The notes under the pieces were generated by a model. The model was not told the origin of the DNA. It worked only from the letters and a program-made list of their open reading frames with translations, and did no database searches. A DNA stretch of 64,000 bases from Rhodococcus sp. HNM0569 (lineage in GTDB: Bacteria; Actinomycetota; Actinomycetes; Mycobacteriales; Mycobacteriaceae). Position 1 is the first letter of the stretch; each line of letters opens with the position of its first letter. The translations under genes and the position numbers were made by a program. Where the stretch lies: positions 1 through 64,000 of the forward strand of contig NZ_JAASAE010000016.1 of the NCBI RefSeq assembly GCF_012726205.1, in the 5' to 3' direction. Below are positions 55,845-64,000 of this stretch, one piece after another.

Positions 55845-57764
55845 TCAGCGCGGGATGCCGAGCGCTCCGACGCCGACGGTGATCGCCGCGTCCTTCGTGA
55901 TCTCCGAGCCCGGCGGCTGCTGCTGCATCACGATCTTGCCGACCTTGTCGGGATCGAGCGTCGACGTCTGCGTCTGCTGCAGCTGCGTCGACGACCCCGT
56001 CCAGCCGGCCGACCGCAGCGCCGACAGGGCCTGCGAGATCGACATGTCCGACAGATCCGGCATCGTGATGTTGGCCCCGTTGGACACGCGGATCTCGATG
56101 GTCTCGCCCTTGTCGGCGTTCGAGCCGCCCGCCGGATTGGTCGACACCACGAGCCCGCGCTGCACACCCGAGTCGATCTGCAGCACCTGCGTCTTGAAGC
56201 CGGCGGCCTCGATGTTGTCGCGGGCCACCTCTTCCCGCTGGCCGCTCACGTCGGGCACGCGCACCTGTTCGGGTCCGGCGCCGAGCGTGATCGTCACCGC
56301 GCTGTCGACGGCGGCTTCGCTGTTGGTGCGCGGGCTCTGCTCGATCACCTTGTCGCGGTCGTCGGGGTCCGACGGCGCGCGTTCGACGCGGCTGTCGAGC
56401 CGCAGCCCGGCGGACGACAGCGCCTGCTGAGCCTCCTGCTGTGTCATGCCGGTGAGCGACGGCACCCGCACGTCCTCGGGGCCGGACGACACCTCGAGGG
56501 TCACGGTGCTGCCCTCGTCGACGCTCACGCCCGACACCGGGCGAGTGTTGACGACATTGCCGACCGCGATCACGTTGTCCGGCTTGTCCTGCCGCGACAC
56601 GCGGAAGCCCGCGTTCTGCAGAGTCGTCTGGGCTTCGTCGGCGCTCTGGTTCGTGACGTCGGGAACGGTCACCTGGTCGGCGTTCGACCCGGGGCCCGCC
56701 GCCCACAGGAATGCGCCGACGACGACCACCACGATCGCCGCCGCGATCGACCACAGCGCGATCTTGAGCGGCTTGCGCTTCGACTCGTCGTCCGCGCTGT
56801 GACTCGCGCGCCCACCACGGTCGCCGCGGTCGCGGGGCTCCTCGTCGCGGTAGCCACCGCCGCCGACCGCACCGAGGATCGTCGTGCGGTCCTCGTCGTT
56901 CATCACCATCGGCGCGCTGGGGCGTTGCCCGCTGAGTACCCGCACGAGGTCGCTGCGCATCTCGGCCGCCGACTGGTAGCGATTGGCCGGGTTCTTGCTC
57001 ATCGCCTTGAGCACGATCGAGTCGAGTTCGCGCGGCACGTCCGGGTTGAGCTGCGACGGCAGCCGCGGATCCTCGCGCACGTGCTGCACCGCCACGGCGA
57101 CCGGCGAATCGCCCGAGAACGGCGGCTCGCCGGTGAGCACCTCGAACAGCACACAGCCGAGTGAGTACACGTCGGAACGCGCGTCGACCTGCTCGCCGCG
57201 CGCCTGCTCGGGCGACAGGTACTGCGCGGTGCCGATCACGGCCGCGGTCTGGGTCATCGACTGCGACGCGTCGGAGATGGCGCGGGCGATGCCGAAGTCC
57301 ATCACCTTGACCGCGCCGCCGCGCGTGATCATGACGTTCGCCGGCTTGACGTCGCGGTGCACGATGCCGTTGCGGTGCGAGAAGTCGAGTGCGGCGCACA
57401 CGTCCGACACCACTTCCATCGCGCGACGCGGCGCGAGCGGCCCGGAGCTGCGGACGATGTCGCGCAGCGTGTCGCCCTCGACGTACTCCATCACGATGTA
57501 CGGCAGCGGGCCCGCGTCGGTCTCGGCTTCGCCGGTGTCGTAGACCGCGACGATCGCGGGATGGTTGAGCGCCGCCGCGTTCTGGGCTTCGCGGCGGAAC
57601 CGCAGGTAGAACGTGGGGTCGCGCGCGAGATCGGCGCGGAGCACCTTGATCGCGACGTCGCGGCCGAGCCGCACGTCGCGCGCGAGATGGACCTCGGACA
57701 TGCCGCCGAAGCCGAGAATCTCACCCAGCTCGTACCGGGAAGAGAGATTGCGCGGTGTCGTCAT
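55845..57764 (-). CDS. pknB: Ser/Thr protein kinase PknB with PASTA domains
   Basis: A 639-residue membrane kinase. The kinase domain (residues 10-275) has Lys40, H-R-D-V-K with Asp138, D-F-G at 156-158 and activation-loop Thr171 and Thr173. A juxtamembrane segment and a transmembrane helix near 340-360 follow, then four extracellular PASTA repeats that bind muropeptides. It controls growth and cell-wall synthesis. ATG 57764 overlaps the pknA stop as ATGA; it is the last gene of the fhaB-pstP-rodA-pbpA-pknA-pknB operon. Confidence 0.97.
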   Translation of the reverse strand: MTTPRNLSSRYELGEILGFGGMSEVHLARDVRLGRDVAIKVLRADLARDPTFYLRFRREAQNAAALNHPAIVAVYDTGEAETDAGPLPYIVMEYVEGDTLRDIVRSSGPLAPRRAMEVVSDVCAALDFSHRNGIVHRDVKPANVMITRGGAVKVMDFGIARAISDASQSMTQTAAVIGTAQYLSPEQARGEQVDARSDVYSLGCVLFEVLTGEPPFSGDSPVAVAVQHVREDPRLPSQLNPDVPRELDSIVLKAMSKNPANRYQSAAEMRSDLVRVLSGQRPSAPMVMNDEDRTTILGAVGGGGYRDEEPRDRGDRGGRASHSADDESKRKPLKIALWSIAAAIVVVVVGAFLWAAGPGSNADQVTVPDVTNQSADEAQTTLQNAGFRVSRQDKPDNVIAVGNVVNTRPVSGVSVDEGSTVTLEVSSGPEDVRVPSLTGMTQQEAQQALSSAGLRLDSRVERAPSDPDDRDKVIEQSPRTNSEAAVDSAVTITLGAGPEQVRVPDVSGQREEVARDNIEAAGFKTQVLQIDSGVQRGLVVSTNPAGGSNADKGETIEIRVSNGANITMPDLSDMSISQALSALRSAGWTGSSTQLQQTQTSTLDPDKVGKIVMQQQPPGSEITKDAAITVGVGALGIPR

Positions 57765-59122
57765 GGCTGTCCTTGCGGTATCTCGGGGGCCAGCTCCTCC
57801 GATTCGGTGGTGGTGGTCGGCGCTTCGCTGGTGGTCGTCGTGGTGGTGGTCGGTTGCTGCGTCGTCGTGGTCGGCGGCGGGGTCGTCGTCGTGGTGGTCG
57901 GCTCTTCCCACGTCGTGGTGGGCTCGTCCCATGTCGGCGGCGCCTCGTAGGTGGGCTGCCACTGCGTCGTGGTCGGTGGCGCGGTGGTGCGCGTGAGCGT
58001 CGGCAGCGTCGACGTGACCGGCGCGGGCGCGCGGTCGGGCTCGTCGTCGCCGCCCAGCAGCAGCAGACCGCCCGCGATGAGCGCCGCGAGCAGCAGCAGA
58101 CCGCCCGCCGCCCACGCGACGGCCTTCTGGCCGCTGGTGAGACCGCGCTTCTCGTCCTCGGGCGGCTCGCCCTCCGGGCCGCCGTAATTCGCCTGACCCG
58201 TCGACAACACCTGTGTGGCGCCCGGGAGCGGGGCGGGGACGACACGCGCCGTGGTGCCCGCGGCGTTCGAACCGGGGGCCGGGGGCCGACCACCCGCCCG
58301 CACGGTCGCGACGGCGTCCGCGAACTCGCCGCCGTTCGCGTAGCGCGCCGCGGGGTCCTTCGTGAGCGTGATGTCGATCAGTTCCCGGACGTTCGGCGGC
58401 AAGTCGGCGGGCAGCGGCGCGGGAGTCTCGCGCACGTGCTTCATCGCGACCGTCAGCGCGCCCTCGCCGGTGAACGGGCGGCGGCCCGACAGCGCCTCGT
58501 AGCCGACGACACCCAGTGAGTACACGTCACTCGCCGACGTCGCGTCCTGGCCGAGAGCCTGTTCGGGCGCGATGTACTGGGCGGTGCCCATCACCATGCC
58601 GGTGCGTGTGACCGGCGACGCCTCCACGGCCTTCGCGATGCCGAAGTCGGTGATCTTCACCTGGCCGCTGGGCGTGATGAGGATGTTGCCGGGCTTGACG
58701 TCGCGGTGCACGACGCCCGCGTCGTGCGCGACCTGCAACGCACGCCCGGTCTGCTCGAGCATGTCCAGCGTGTACGGGATCGCGAGCCGGCCCACGCGCG
58801 CGAGGACCGTGTTGAGCGGTTCGCCGTTGACGAGCTCCATCACCAGGTATGCGGTGGAATCGCCCGACGCGTCGGCGACCTCGCCGTAGTCGTAGATGCC
58901 CGCGATGCCGGGGTGGTTGAGCTGCGCCGTCGTGCGTGCTTCGAAGCGGAATCTTTCGAGGAACTCGGGGTCGGACGAGAACTCCGACTTGAGTACCTTG
59001 ACGGCCACGCGTCGTCCGAGGCGCGTGTCGTCGGCCTCCCACACCTGGCCCATGCCGCCCGTCGCGATGAGCCGGATGAGCCGGTACCGGCCCGCGATCT
59101 GCGATCCGTTGTTCAAAGCCAT
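57761..59122 (-). CDS. pknA: Ser/Thr protein kinase PknA with long Thr-rich tail
   Basis: A 453-residue membrane kinase. Landmarks are Lys42, H-R-D-V-K with Asp141, D-F-G at 159-161 and activation-loop Thr172 and Thr174. A transmembrane helix lies near 345-365. The outer tail of about 85 residues is almost entirely Thr, Pro, Glu and Gln with runs of up to seven Thr. PknA acts with PknB in cell shape and division control. Its ATG is two bases after the pbpA stop. Confidence 0.97.
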   Translation of the reverse strand: MALNNGSQIAGRYRLIRLIATGGMGQVWEADDTRLGRRVAVKVLKSEFSSDPEFLERFRFEARTTAQLNHPGIAGIYDYGEVADASGDSTAYLVMELVNGEPLNTVLARVGRLAIPYTLDMLEQTGRALQVAHDAGVVHRDVKPGNILITPSGQVKITDFGIAKAVEASPVTRTGMVMGTAQYIAPEQALGQDATSASDVYSLGVVGYEALSGRRPFTGEGALTVAMKHVRETPAPLPADLPPNVRELIDITLTKDPAARYANGGEFADAVATVRAGGRPPAPGSNAAGTTARVVPAPLPGATQVLSTGQANYGGPEGEPPEDEKRGLTSGQKAVAWAAGGLLLLAALIAGGLLLLGGDDEPDRAPAPVTSTLPTLTRTTAPPTTTQWQPTYEAPPTWDEPTTTWEEPTTTTTTPPPTTTTQQPTTTTTTTSEAPTTTTESEELAPEIPQGQP

Positions 59123-59124
59123 CG

Positions 59125-60612
59125 TCAGCCTCCCTGCAGTCCGGCTGCAATGACGGCGCGACCGATCGGCGCAGCTACCGATCCACCGGTGGCCGCGAGC
59201 GCGCGGTCGCCGCCGTCCTCGACGATCACGGCGATCGCGATCGTGGGGTCCTGTGCGGGCGCGAAGCCGATGTACCACGCGTGGGGTGGGGTGTTGCGCG
59301 GGTCGCTGCCGTGCTCGGCGGTACCCGTCTTCGACGCGATCTGCACGCCGGGGATCTTGCCCTCGCCACTCGTGTTGTTCTCCGAGCCGATCATGAGGTC
59401 GGTGAGCGTCGCCGCGACCTCCGGGGTCATCGCCTGGCCGTCCGACACGGGCTTGCTCGACGCGAGATTCGACAGGTCGGGGCTCTGCAGGTCGGACACG
59501 AGCTGCGGTTCCATCCGGACGCCGCCGTTCGCGATCGTCGCCGCGATCGACGCATTCTGCAGCGGGGTGAGCGCGACGTCGCGCTGGCCGATGCTGCTCT
59601 GCCCGAGGGCCGCGTCGTCGGGGATGGTGCCGATCGTGCTCGGTGCGACGGGGAACGGCACGCCCGTCATCTCGGAGCCGACGCCCAGCGCCGACGCCTG
59701 GCTCTCGAGCGCGCCCGCGCCTTCCTTGATGCCGAGTTCGACGAACGCCGTGTTGCACGAGCGGGCGAACGCCTCGCGCAGCGACGCGGTGGCGCCGCCG
59801 CCGCACGTGGTGCCGTTGTAGTTCTCGAGCGTCGTCGCGGTGTCCGGCAGCGTGATCTGCGGGGCCGCGGTGAGCTGCGTGTCGGGCGTCGTGCCGGTGC
59901 CGAGCGCGGCCGCGGTGACGACGACCTTGAATGTCGAGCCCGGTGGGTAGGTCTGCGACACGGCACGGTTGACGAGCGGCTTGCCCTCGTCGGCGTTGAG
60001 CTGCTCCCACGCCTGCGTGGTCTGCGTCCCGTCGTGGCTCGAGAGCGAGTTGGGGTCGTAGCTCGGCGTGCTCACCATGGTGAGGATGCGACCCGTACTC
60101 GGTTCGATCGCCACGACCGATCCGCTGTAGCCCTTGGCCGTCAGCTGGTCGTACGCGACCTGCTGCATCACCGGGTTGACGGTGGTGACGACATTGCCGC
60201 CCCGCGGGTCGCGTCCCGACACCATGTCGAAGAAACGCCGCCCGAACAGCCGGTTGTCGGAGCCGTTGAGGATCGGGTCCTCGCCGTTCTCGAGACCCGT
60301 GCTGCCGTACTGCATCGAGTAGAAGCCGGTGACCGGCGCATTGGCGAGCGGGCTCGACGGCGCTGCCTGGTTCGGCGGATAGGTGCGTAGGTACTTGTAG
60401 CGGTCGTCGGTGGGCACCGACGCCGCGAGCACCTGGCCGCCCGCCGAGATCTGGCCGCGCTGACGCGAGTACTCGTCGAGCAGCACGCGCGAGTTGCGGG
60501 GATCGGTGCGGAGGTCGTCGGCCTTGATGACCTGCACGTAGGTGGCGTTGGCGAGCAGCGCCACCACCATGACCATGACGGCGAGCGAGACGCGGCGGAG
60601 GGGAGTGTTCAT
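59125..60612 (-). CDS. pbpA: Penicillin-binding protein PbpA (class B transpeptidase)
   Basis: A 495-residue peptidoglycan transpeptidase with one N-terminal helix (residues 8-25). Active-site motifs are S-T-F-K with Ser226, S-C-N at 285-287 and K-T-G near 430. It crosslinks septal or elongation peptidoglycan together with the SEDS protein encoded upstream. ATG 60612 overlaps the rodA stop as ATGA. Confidence 0.96.
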   Translation of the reverse strand: MNTPLRRVSLAVMVMVVALLANATYVQVIKADDLRTDPRNSRVLLDEYSRQRGQISAGGQVLAASVPTDDRYKYLRTYPPNQAAPSSPLANAPVTGFYSMQYGSTGLENGEDPILNGSDNRLFGRRFFDMVSGRDPRGGNVVTTVNPVMQQVAYDQLTAKGYSGSVVAIEPSTGRILTMVSTPSYDPNSLSSHDGTQTTQAWEQLNADEGKPLVNRAVSQTYPPGSTFKVVVTAAALGTGTTPDTQLTAAPQITLPDTATTLENYNGTTCGGGATASLREAFARSCNTAFVELGIKEGAGALESQASALGVGSEMTGVPFPVAPSTIGTIPDDAALGQSSIGQRDVALTPLQNASIAATIANGGVRMEPQLVSDLQSPDLSNLASSKPVSDGQAMTPEVAATLTDLMIGSENNTSGEGKIPGVQIASKTGTAEHGSDPRNTPPHAWYIGFAPAQDPTIAIAVIVEDGGDRALAATGGSVAAPIGRAVIAAGLQGG

Positions 60613-62063
60613 CGGCGCTGAACCATTTCGGTGGGCGCGTCCGCGATCGGCGGTTGCGGACGCTTCTTGGGCACCGCGGGTTCACGCGCGGCGCTCGAGA
60701 TCTTGATCAGGATTGCGACGAGCAGATAGTTCGCGAGCAGCGACGAGCCGCCGTAGGACATGAACGGCGTCGTCAGACCCGTGAGCGGGATGAGCTTCGT
60801 GACGCCGCCGACGACGACGAAGATCTGGATCGCGATGGTGAACGACAGCCCGGCCGCGAGCAGCTTGCCGAAGCTGTCGCGTACGGCGAGCGCGGTGCGC
60901 ATGCCGCGGATGATCAGGATCAGGAACAGCATCAGCACCGCGGCGAGGCCGATCAGGCCGAGTTCCTCACCGATCGTGGCGACGATGAAGTCGGTCTTCG
61001 CGAACGGGACGGTCGCGGGCCGTCCGCTGCCCAGGCCGGTGCCGGCGACACCGCCGGTCGCGAGGCCGAACAGCGACTGCGAGATCTGGTAGCCCGTGTT
61101 GTTGTAGTCGCCGAGCGGGTCGATCCACGTGTGCACGCGCACCCGCACGTGACCGAACAGCTGGTAGGCGAAGAAGAAGCCGATCGCGAGCAGGCCGACG
61201 CCGATCGCGAGCCAGCCGACGCGTTCGGTGGCGACGTAGATCATCACCAGCACCGTGCCGAACAGCAGCAGCGAGGTGCCGAGGTCCTTCTCGAACACCA
61301 GGACGCCGACCGACACGATCCACGCGACGAGGATCGGGCCGAGGTCGCGGGCACGCGGCAGGTCCATGCCGAAGATGTGCCTGCCCGCGGTCATGAACAG
61401 GTCGCGTTTCGCGACGAGCACCGACGCGAAGAAGATGATCAGCAGGATCTTCGCGAACTCGCCGGGCTGGATGCTGAAGCCGGGCAGCCGGATCCAGATC
61501 TTCGCGCCGTTGACCTCGGACATGCTCGACGGCAGGATCGCCGGGATCGCGAGCAGCACCAGGCCCGCGAGGCCGAGGGTGTAGCTGTATCGGGCGAGGA
61601 GCCGGTAGTCGCGCAGCAACAGCAGGATCGCGACGAACCCGGCCACTGCGAGCGTCGTCCACATGATCTGCTGGTTCGCGTCGGGCGACGGCGCCTCGAG
61701 GCCGTAGTACTCGGCGGACTGCGCGTCGGCGAGGTCGAGCCGATGGATCAGTACCAGGCCGAGCCCGTTGAGCAGCGCCACGATCGGCAGGATCAGCGGA
61801 TCGGCATACGGCGCGAACCGGCGGACGCCGAGGTGCGCGACGAGCAGCAGCACGGTGTACGCCAGCGCGTACTTGCCGAGAGCCCACGTGAGGTGCTGTT
61901 CCTGGCTCGCCTCGACCAGCACGAGCGAGACGGTCACGACGACGACGGCGAGGCCGAGCAGGATCAGCTCGGTGTTCCGTCGCGTCGGCTGTTCGGGCGC
62001 GGGGGCGAACCCACCGGGCGGGCTCGGGAACGAGCCGCCCGGATTTCCGGTCGACACGCTCAT
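60609..62063 (-). CDS. rodA: SEDS-family peptidoglycan glycosyltransferase RodA/FtsW
   Basis: A 484-residue membrane protein with a Pro-rich N-terminus and about ten or eleven helices. The SEDS landmarks are [20 protein letters not shown] (conserved Asp) and the C-terminal [13 protein letters not shown]. It polymerises glycan strands as partner of PbpA. The start ATG 62063 shares a base with the pstP stop; the open frame upstream lies inside pstP. Confidence 0.96.
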   Translation of the reverse strand: MSVSTGNPGGSFPSPPGGFAPAPEQPTRRNTELILLGLAVVVVTVSLVLVEASQEQHLTWALGKYALAYTVLLLVAHLGVRRFAPYADPLILPIVALLNGLGLVLIHRLDLADAQSAEYYGLEAPSPDANQQIMWTTLAVAGFVAILLLLRDYRLLARYSYTLGLAGLVLLAIPAILPSSMSEVNGAKIWIRLPGFSIQPGEFAKILLIIFFASVLVAKRDLFMTAGRHIFGMDLPRARDLGPILVAWIVSVGVLVFEKDLGTSLLLFGTVLVMIYVATERVGWLAIGVGLLAIGFFFAYQLFGHVRVRVHTWIDPLGDYNNTGYQISQSLFGLATGGVAGTGLGSGRPATVPFAKTDFIVATIGEELGLIGLAAVLMLFLILIIRGMRTALAVRDSFGKLLAAGLSFTIAIQIFVVVGGVTKLIPLTGLTTPFMSYGGSSLLANYLLVAILIKISSAAREPAVPKKRPQPPIADAPTEMVQRR

Positions 62064-63565
62064 CAGCCGACCGTCCTGCAGTTCTGGCCCGGTACATCGG
62101 CCGGAGTCGGCGTCGGGACGGGCGTCGCGGTGGTGGGCGCCGGCTGACCCTCGGCAGGCGGCGCGGCGCCGTCCGCCGGGGGAGCGGGTGGCGCGGGGGT
62201 CTGCGCGGGTTCGGGCGCGGGCGGTGCCGCGGTGGTCGGCGCCGCCTCGCCCGGTGCCGGCGTCGGTGTGGGCGTCGGCGTCGGCGTTTCGGACGTCGGC
62301 TCGCACACCGGCAGCAGTTCGTTCTCGACGAGCCTGCGCATCTGCTCGCGCGTGTCGTCGAGCTTGCCCGACGGCAGGCCCGCACGCAGCTGAGCCCGCG
62401 CCGACGGCTGCAGGTCGTCGGCGGTGAGGACGTCGCACGTCGCGGGCAGCTGATCGGGGGCCGAGAAGGTGAGCGCGCCCTCGTCGGTGACGCACCCGAC
62501 GAGTTCGGCCTCGGAGAACGAGTAGCCGAACAGTGCACCCGGCACGCCCTGCATGACGGTGACGCGGTCGCGGTCGTCGGTGGTGAGGAAGTAGTTGCCG
62601 CGCACCATGTACCAGCCGACGACGCCGCCCACCGCGAGCACCACGACGATCAGCGCCGCCAGGGCCGCGATCCACTTGCCGCGCTTCTTCTTCGGCTTCT
62701 CCTCTTCCGCCTGCGGGATGACGCGCTTGGGCGTCGCGCGCGGCGGACGCATCGCCGCCGCGCGCCCCGCGGCGGTGTCCGGCGGCGGGGTGTCCTCTTC
62801 GTCGTCGCTCGACGCGGCACCCGCGACGATCGGGTGGCTCTGGCCGTAGTCGAGGTCGATGACGTCGGCGACGACGACCGTGACGTTGTCGGGGCCGCCG
62901 CTGCGCAGTGCCAGTTCGATGAGCCGGTCGGCGCACTCGTCCTCGGTGCCCTCGCGCATCGTGTTGGCGATCGTCTCGTCGCTCACCACGTCGGACAGGC
63001 CGTCGGAGCACAGCAGGTACCGGTCGCCGGAGCGGGCCTCGCGCACGGTGAGGGTCGGTTCGATCTCGCTGCCGGTGAGCGCGCGCATGATGAGCGAGCG
63101 CTGCGGGTGCGAGTGCGCCTGTTCGGCGGTGATGCGGCCCTCGTCGACGAGGGACTGGACGAACGTGTCGTCGCGCGTGATCTGCGTCAGGGCGTCGTCG
63201 CGCAGCATGTAGGCGCGCGAGTCGCCGATGTGGACGAGGCCCAGCTTGCTGCCCGCGAACAGGATCGCGGTGAGCGTGGTGCCCATGCCGTCGAGCTCGG
63301 GGTCTTCCTCGACGTGGTCGGCGATGCTGTCGTTGCCTGCGCGGGTGGCGCGTTCGAGCTTGCCGATCAGGTCGGCGCCGGGCTCGTCGTCGTCGAGGTG
63401 CGCGAGCGCCGCGATCATCAGCTGCGATGCGACCTCGCCCGCGGCGTGCCCGCCCATGCCGTCGGCGAGCGCGAGGAGCCGGGCACCCGCGTACACCGAG
63501 TCCTCGTTGTTCGACCGCACGAGACCGCGGTCGCTACGCGCTGCGTAGCGCAGTACGAGTGTCAC
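62063..63565 (-). CDS. pstP: PP2C-type Ser/Thr phosphatase PstP
   Basis: A 500-residue membrane phosphatase that reverses PknA and PknB phosphorylation. The catalytic domain (residues 1-235) has R-S-N-N-E-D-S near 17-23, A-D-G-M-G-G-H at 34-40 and the late G-G-P-D-N-V-T-V metal-ligand motif. A basic stretch (K-P-K-K-K-R-G-K) and transmembrane helix near 300-320 precede an outer domain and a long Pro/Thr/Ala-rich tail. GTG 63565 overlaps the fhaB stop as GTGA. Confidence 0.96.
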   Translation of the reverse strand: MTLVLRYAARSDRGLVRSNNEDSVYAGARLLALADGMGGHAAGEVASQLMIAALAHLDDDEPGADLIGKLERATRAGNDSIADHVEEDPELDGMGTTLTAILFAGSKLGLVHIGDSRAYMLRDDALTQITRDDTFVQSLVDEGRITAEQAHSHPQRSLIMRALTGSEIEPTLTVREARSGDRYLLCSDGLSDVVSDETIANTMREGTEDECADRLIELALRSGGPDNVTVVVADVIDLDYGQSHPIVAGAASSDDEEDTPPPDTAAGRAAAMRPPRATPKRVIPQAEEEKPKKKRGKWIAALAALIVVVLAVGGVVGWYMVRGNYFLTTDDRDRVTVMQGVPGALFGYSFSEAELVGCVTDEGALTFSAPDQLPATCDVLTADDLQPSARAQLRAGLPSGKLDDTREQMRRLVENELLPVCEPTSETPTPTPTPTPAPGEAAPTTAAPPAPEPAQTPAPPAPPADGAAPPAEGQPAPTTATPVPTPTPADVPGQNCRTVG

Positions 63566-64000
63566 GGGCGCAGCTCGATCACGGTCTTGCCGACACGAAC
63601 CGGAGTCCCCAGCGGGACCCGGACGGCGGTGGTGACCTTCGCCCGATCGAGGTACGTGCCGTTGGTCGAGCCGAGGTCTTCGACGTACCAGTCGGTGCCG
63701 CGGGGCGAGAGCCGCGCGTGCCGCGTCGACGCGTAGTCGTCGGTGAGGACGAGCGTCGAGTCGTCGGCGCGGCCGATCAACACCGGTTGTGTGCCGAGGG
63801 GGATACGGGTGCCTGCCAGCGCGCCCTGCGTGACGACGAGATTGCGCGCCACCTTGGGTTTGCTGAGCGACGGAAGGACGTTGCCGCCGCGCGACATGCG
63901 CGTCGGGATGCGTACGCCCGAGCCCGCGTAGACGTCCGCGCGCAGCGCGCGCAGCACCGCCCACACGAACAGCCACAACAAGAGGAGGAAGCCCGCGCGT
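63562..64000 (-). CDS. fhaB: FHA-domain protein FhaB (5' end beyond window)
   Basis: The visible 145 residues start inside the N-terminal membrane helix (A-G-F-L-L-L-L-W-L-F-V-W-A-V-L-R) and run to the stop. The FHA phosphothreonine-binding domain shows L-I-G-R-A-D-D-S, Y-A-S-T-R-H-A-R-L and D-L-G-S-T-N-G-T-Y. FhaB (FipA in mycobacteria) is a substrate of PknA/PknB and links them to division proteins. The frame remains open at the window edge, so roughly the first 8-10 residues are missing. Confidence 0.94.
   Translation of the reverse strand, partial: RAGFLLLLWLFVWAVLRALRADVYAGSGVRIPTRMSRGGNVLPSLSKPKVARNLVVTQGALAGTRIPLGTQPVLIGRADDSTLVLTDDYASTRHARLSPRGTDWYVEDLGSTNGTYLDRAKVTTAVRVPLGTPVRVGKTVIELRP

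Noticed and set aside
57770-58000. GTGGTGGTCG-type repeats that might suggest a CRISPR or satellite array
   Set aside because: They are in-frame codons for the Thr/Pro tail of PknA, without spacers or constant-length repeats.

Overview
The window is about 68% G+C chromosomal DNA from an actinobacterium of the order Mycobacteriales. The evidence is gene content and order: gyrA, a DUF3566 gene, tRNA-Ile and tRNA-Ala at one end, and ppiA, rhomboid, PH-domain gene, crgA, DUF881, trpG/pabA-like, pknB, pknA, pbpA, rodA, pstP and fhaB at the other. This is the origin-proximal core known from Mycobacterium, Rhodococcus, Gordonia and relatives. I cannot name the genus. Compared with the M. tuberculosis order, about 44 kb has been placed between tRNA-Ala and ppiA, including the complete nuo operon. 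I see no insertion sequence, prophage or CRISPR array.

Layout. 1-3253 (+): the end of a conservon (CvnA-type histidine kinase tail, roadblock, DUF742, GTPase) and an MHYT-type membrane protein. 3405-7435 (+): gyrA, DUF3566 protein, tRNA-Ile, a 33-residue protein and tRNA-Ala, closed by a terminator. 7520-12886: two ECF sigma modules (ECF42 with its DGPF/YCII partner; a frameshifted ECF41-type gene divergent from a DoxX-type gene), then a small membrane protein, a DUF899 protein and a methyltransferase. 12908-28285 (-): nuoA to nuoN, 14 genes with mostly overlapping stop and start codons, preceded by a stand-alone receiver protein. 29026-34390 (-): a probable phosphate/polyphosphate membrane module (VTC domain, DUF4956, CotH kinase, DUF47/PhoU-like, PiT transporter) followed by a small unknown gene. 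34514-41921: tandem hotdog thioesterase, AI-2E-type transporter, YihY/BrkB-like protein, alkyl sulfatase, and small membrane proteins. 41926-47967 (+): SulP transporter, second alkyl sulfatase, second SulP transporter and a GAP-family protein. 48036-51429: a secreted HtaA-like protein, a membrane alpha/beta hydrolase and an unknown membrane protein. 51517-64000: the ppiA to fhaB core, where pknB, pknA, pbpA, rodA, pstP and fhaB form one minus-strand operon for Ser/Thr phosphosignalling and cell-wall elongation.

How it fits together. The nuo genes supply a proton-pumping NADH dehydrogenase. The two alkyl sulfatases, two SulP carriers and two GAP-family genes suggest use of sulfate esters. The VTC/DUF4956/CotH/DUF47/PiT run suggests a coupled phosphate uptake and polyphosphate or phosphotransfer function and is the least explained system here. 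Both ECF modules carry promoter-like elements that match what I recall of the consensus of their own sigma group, implying self-regulation. All functions are read from motifs and gene order; no database search was run.
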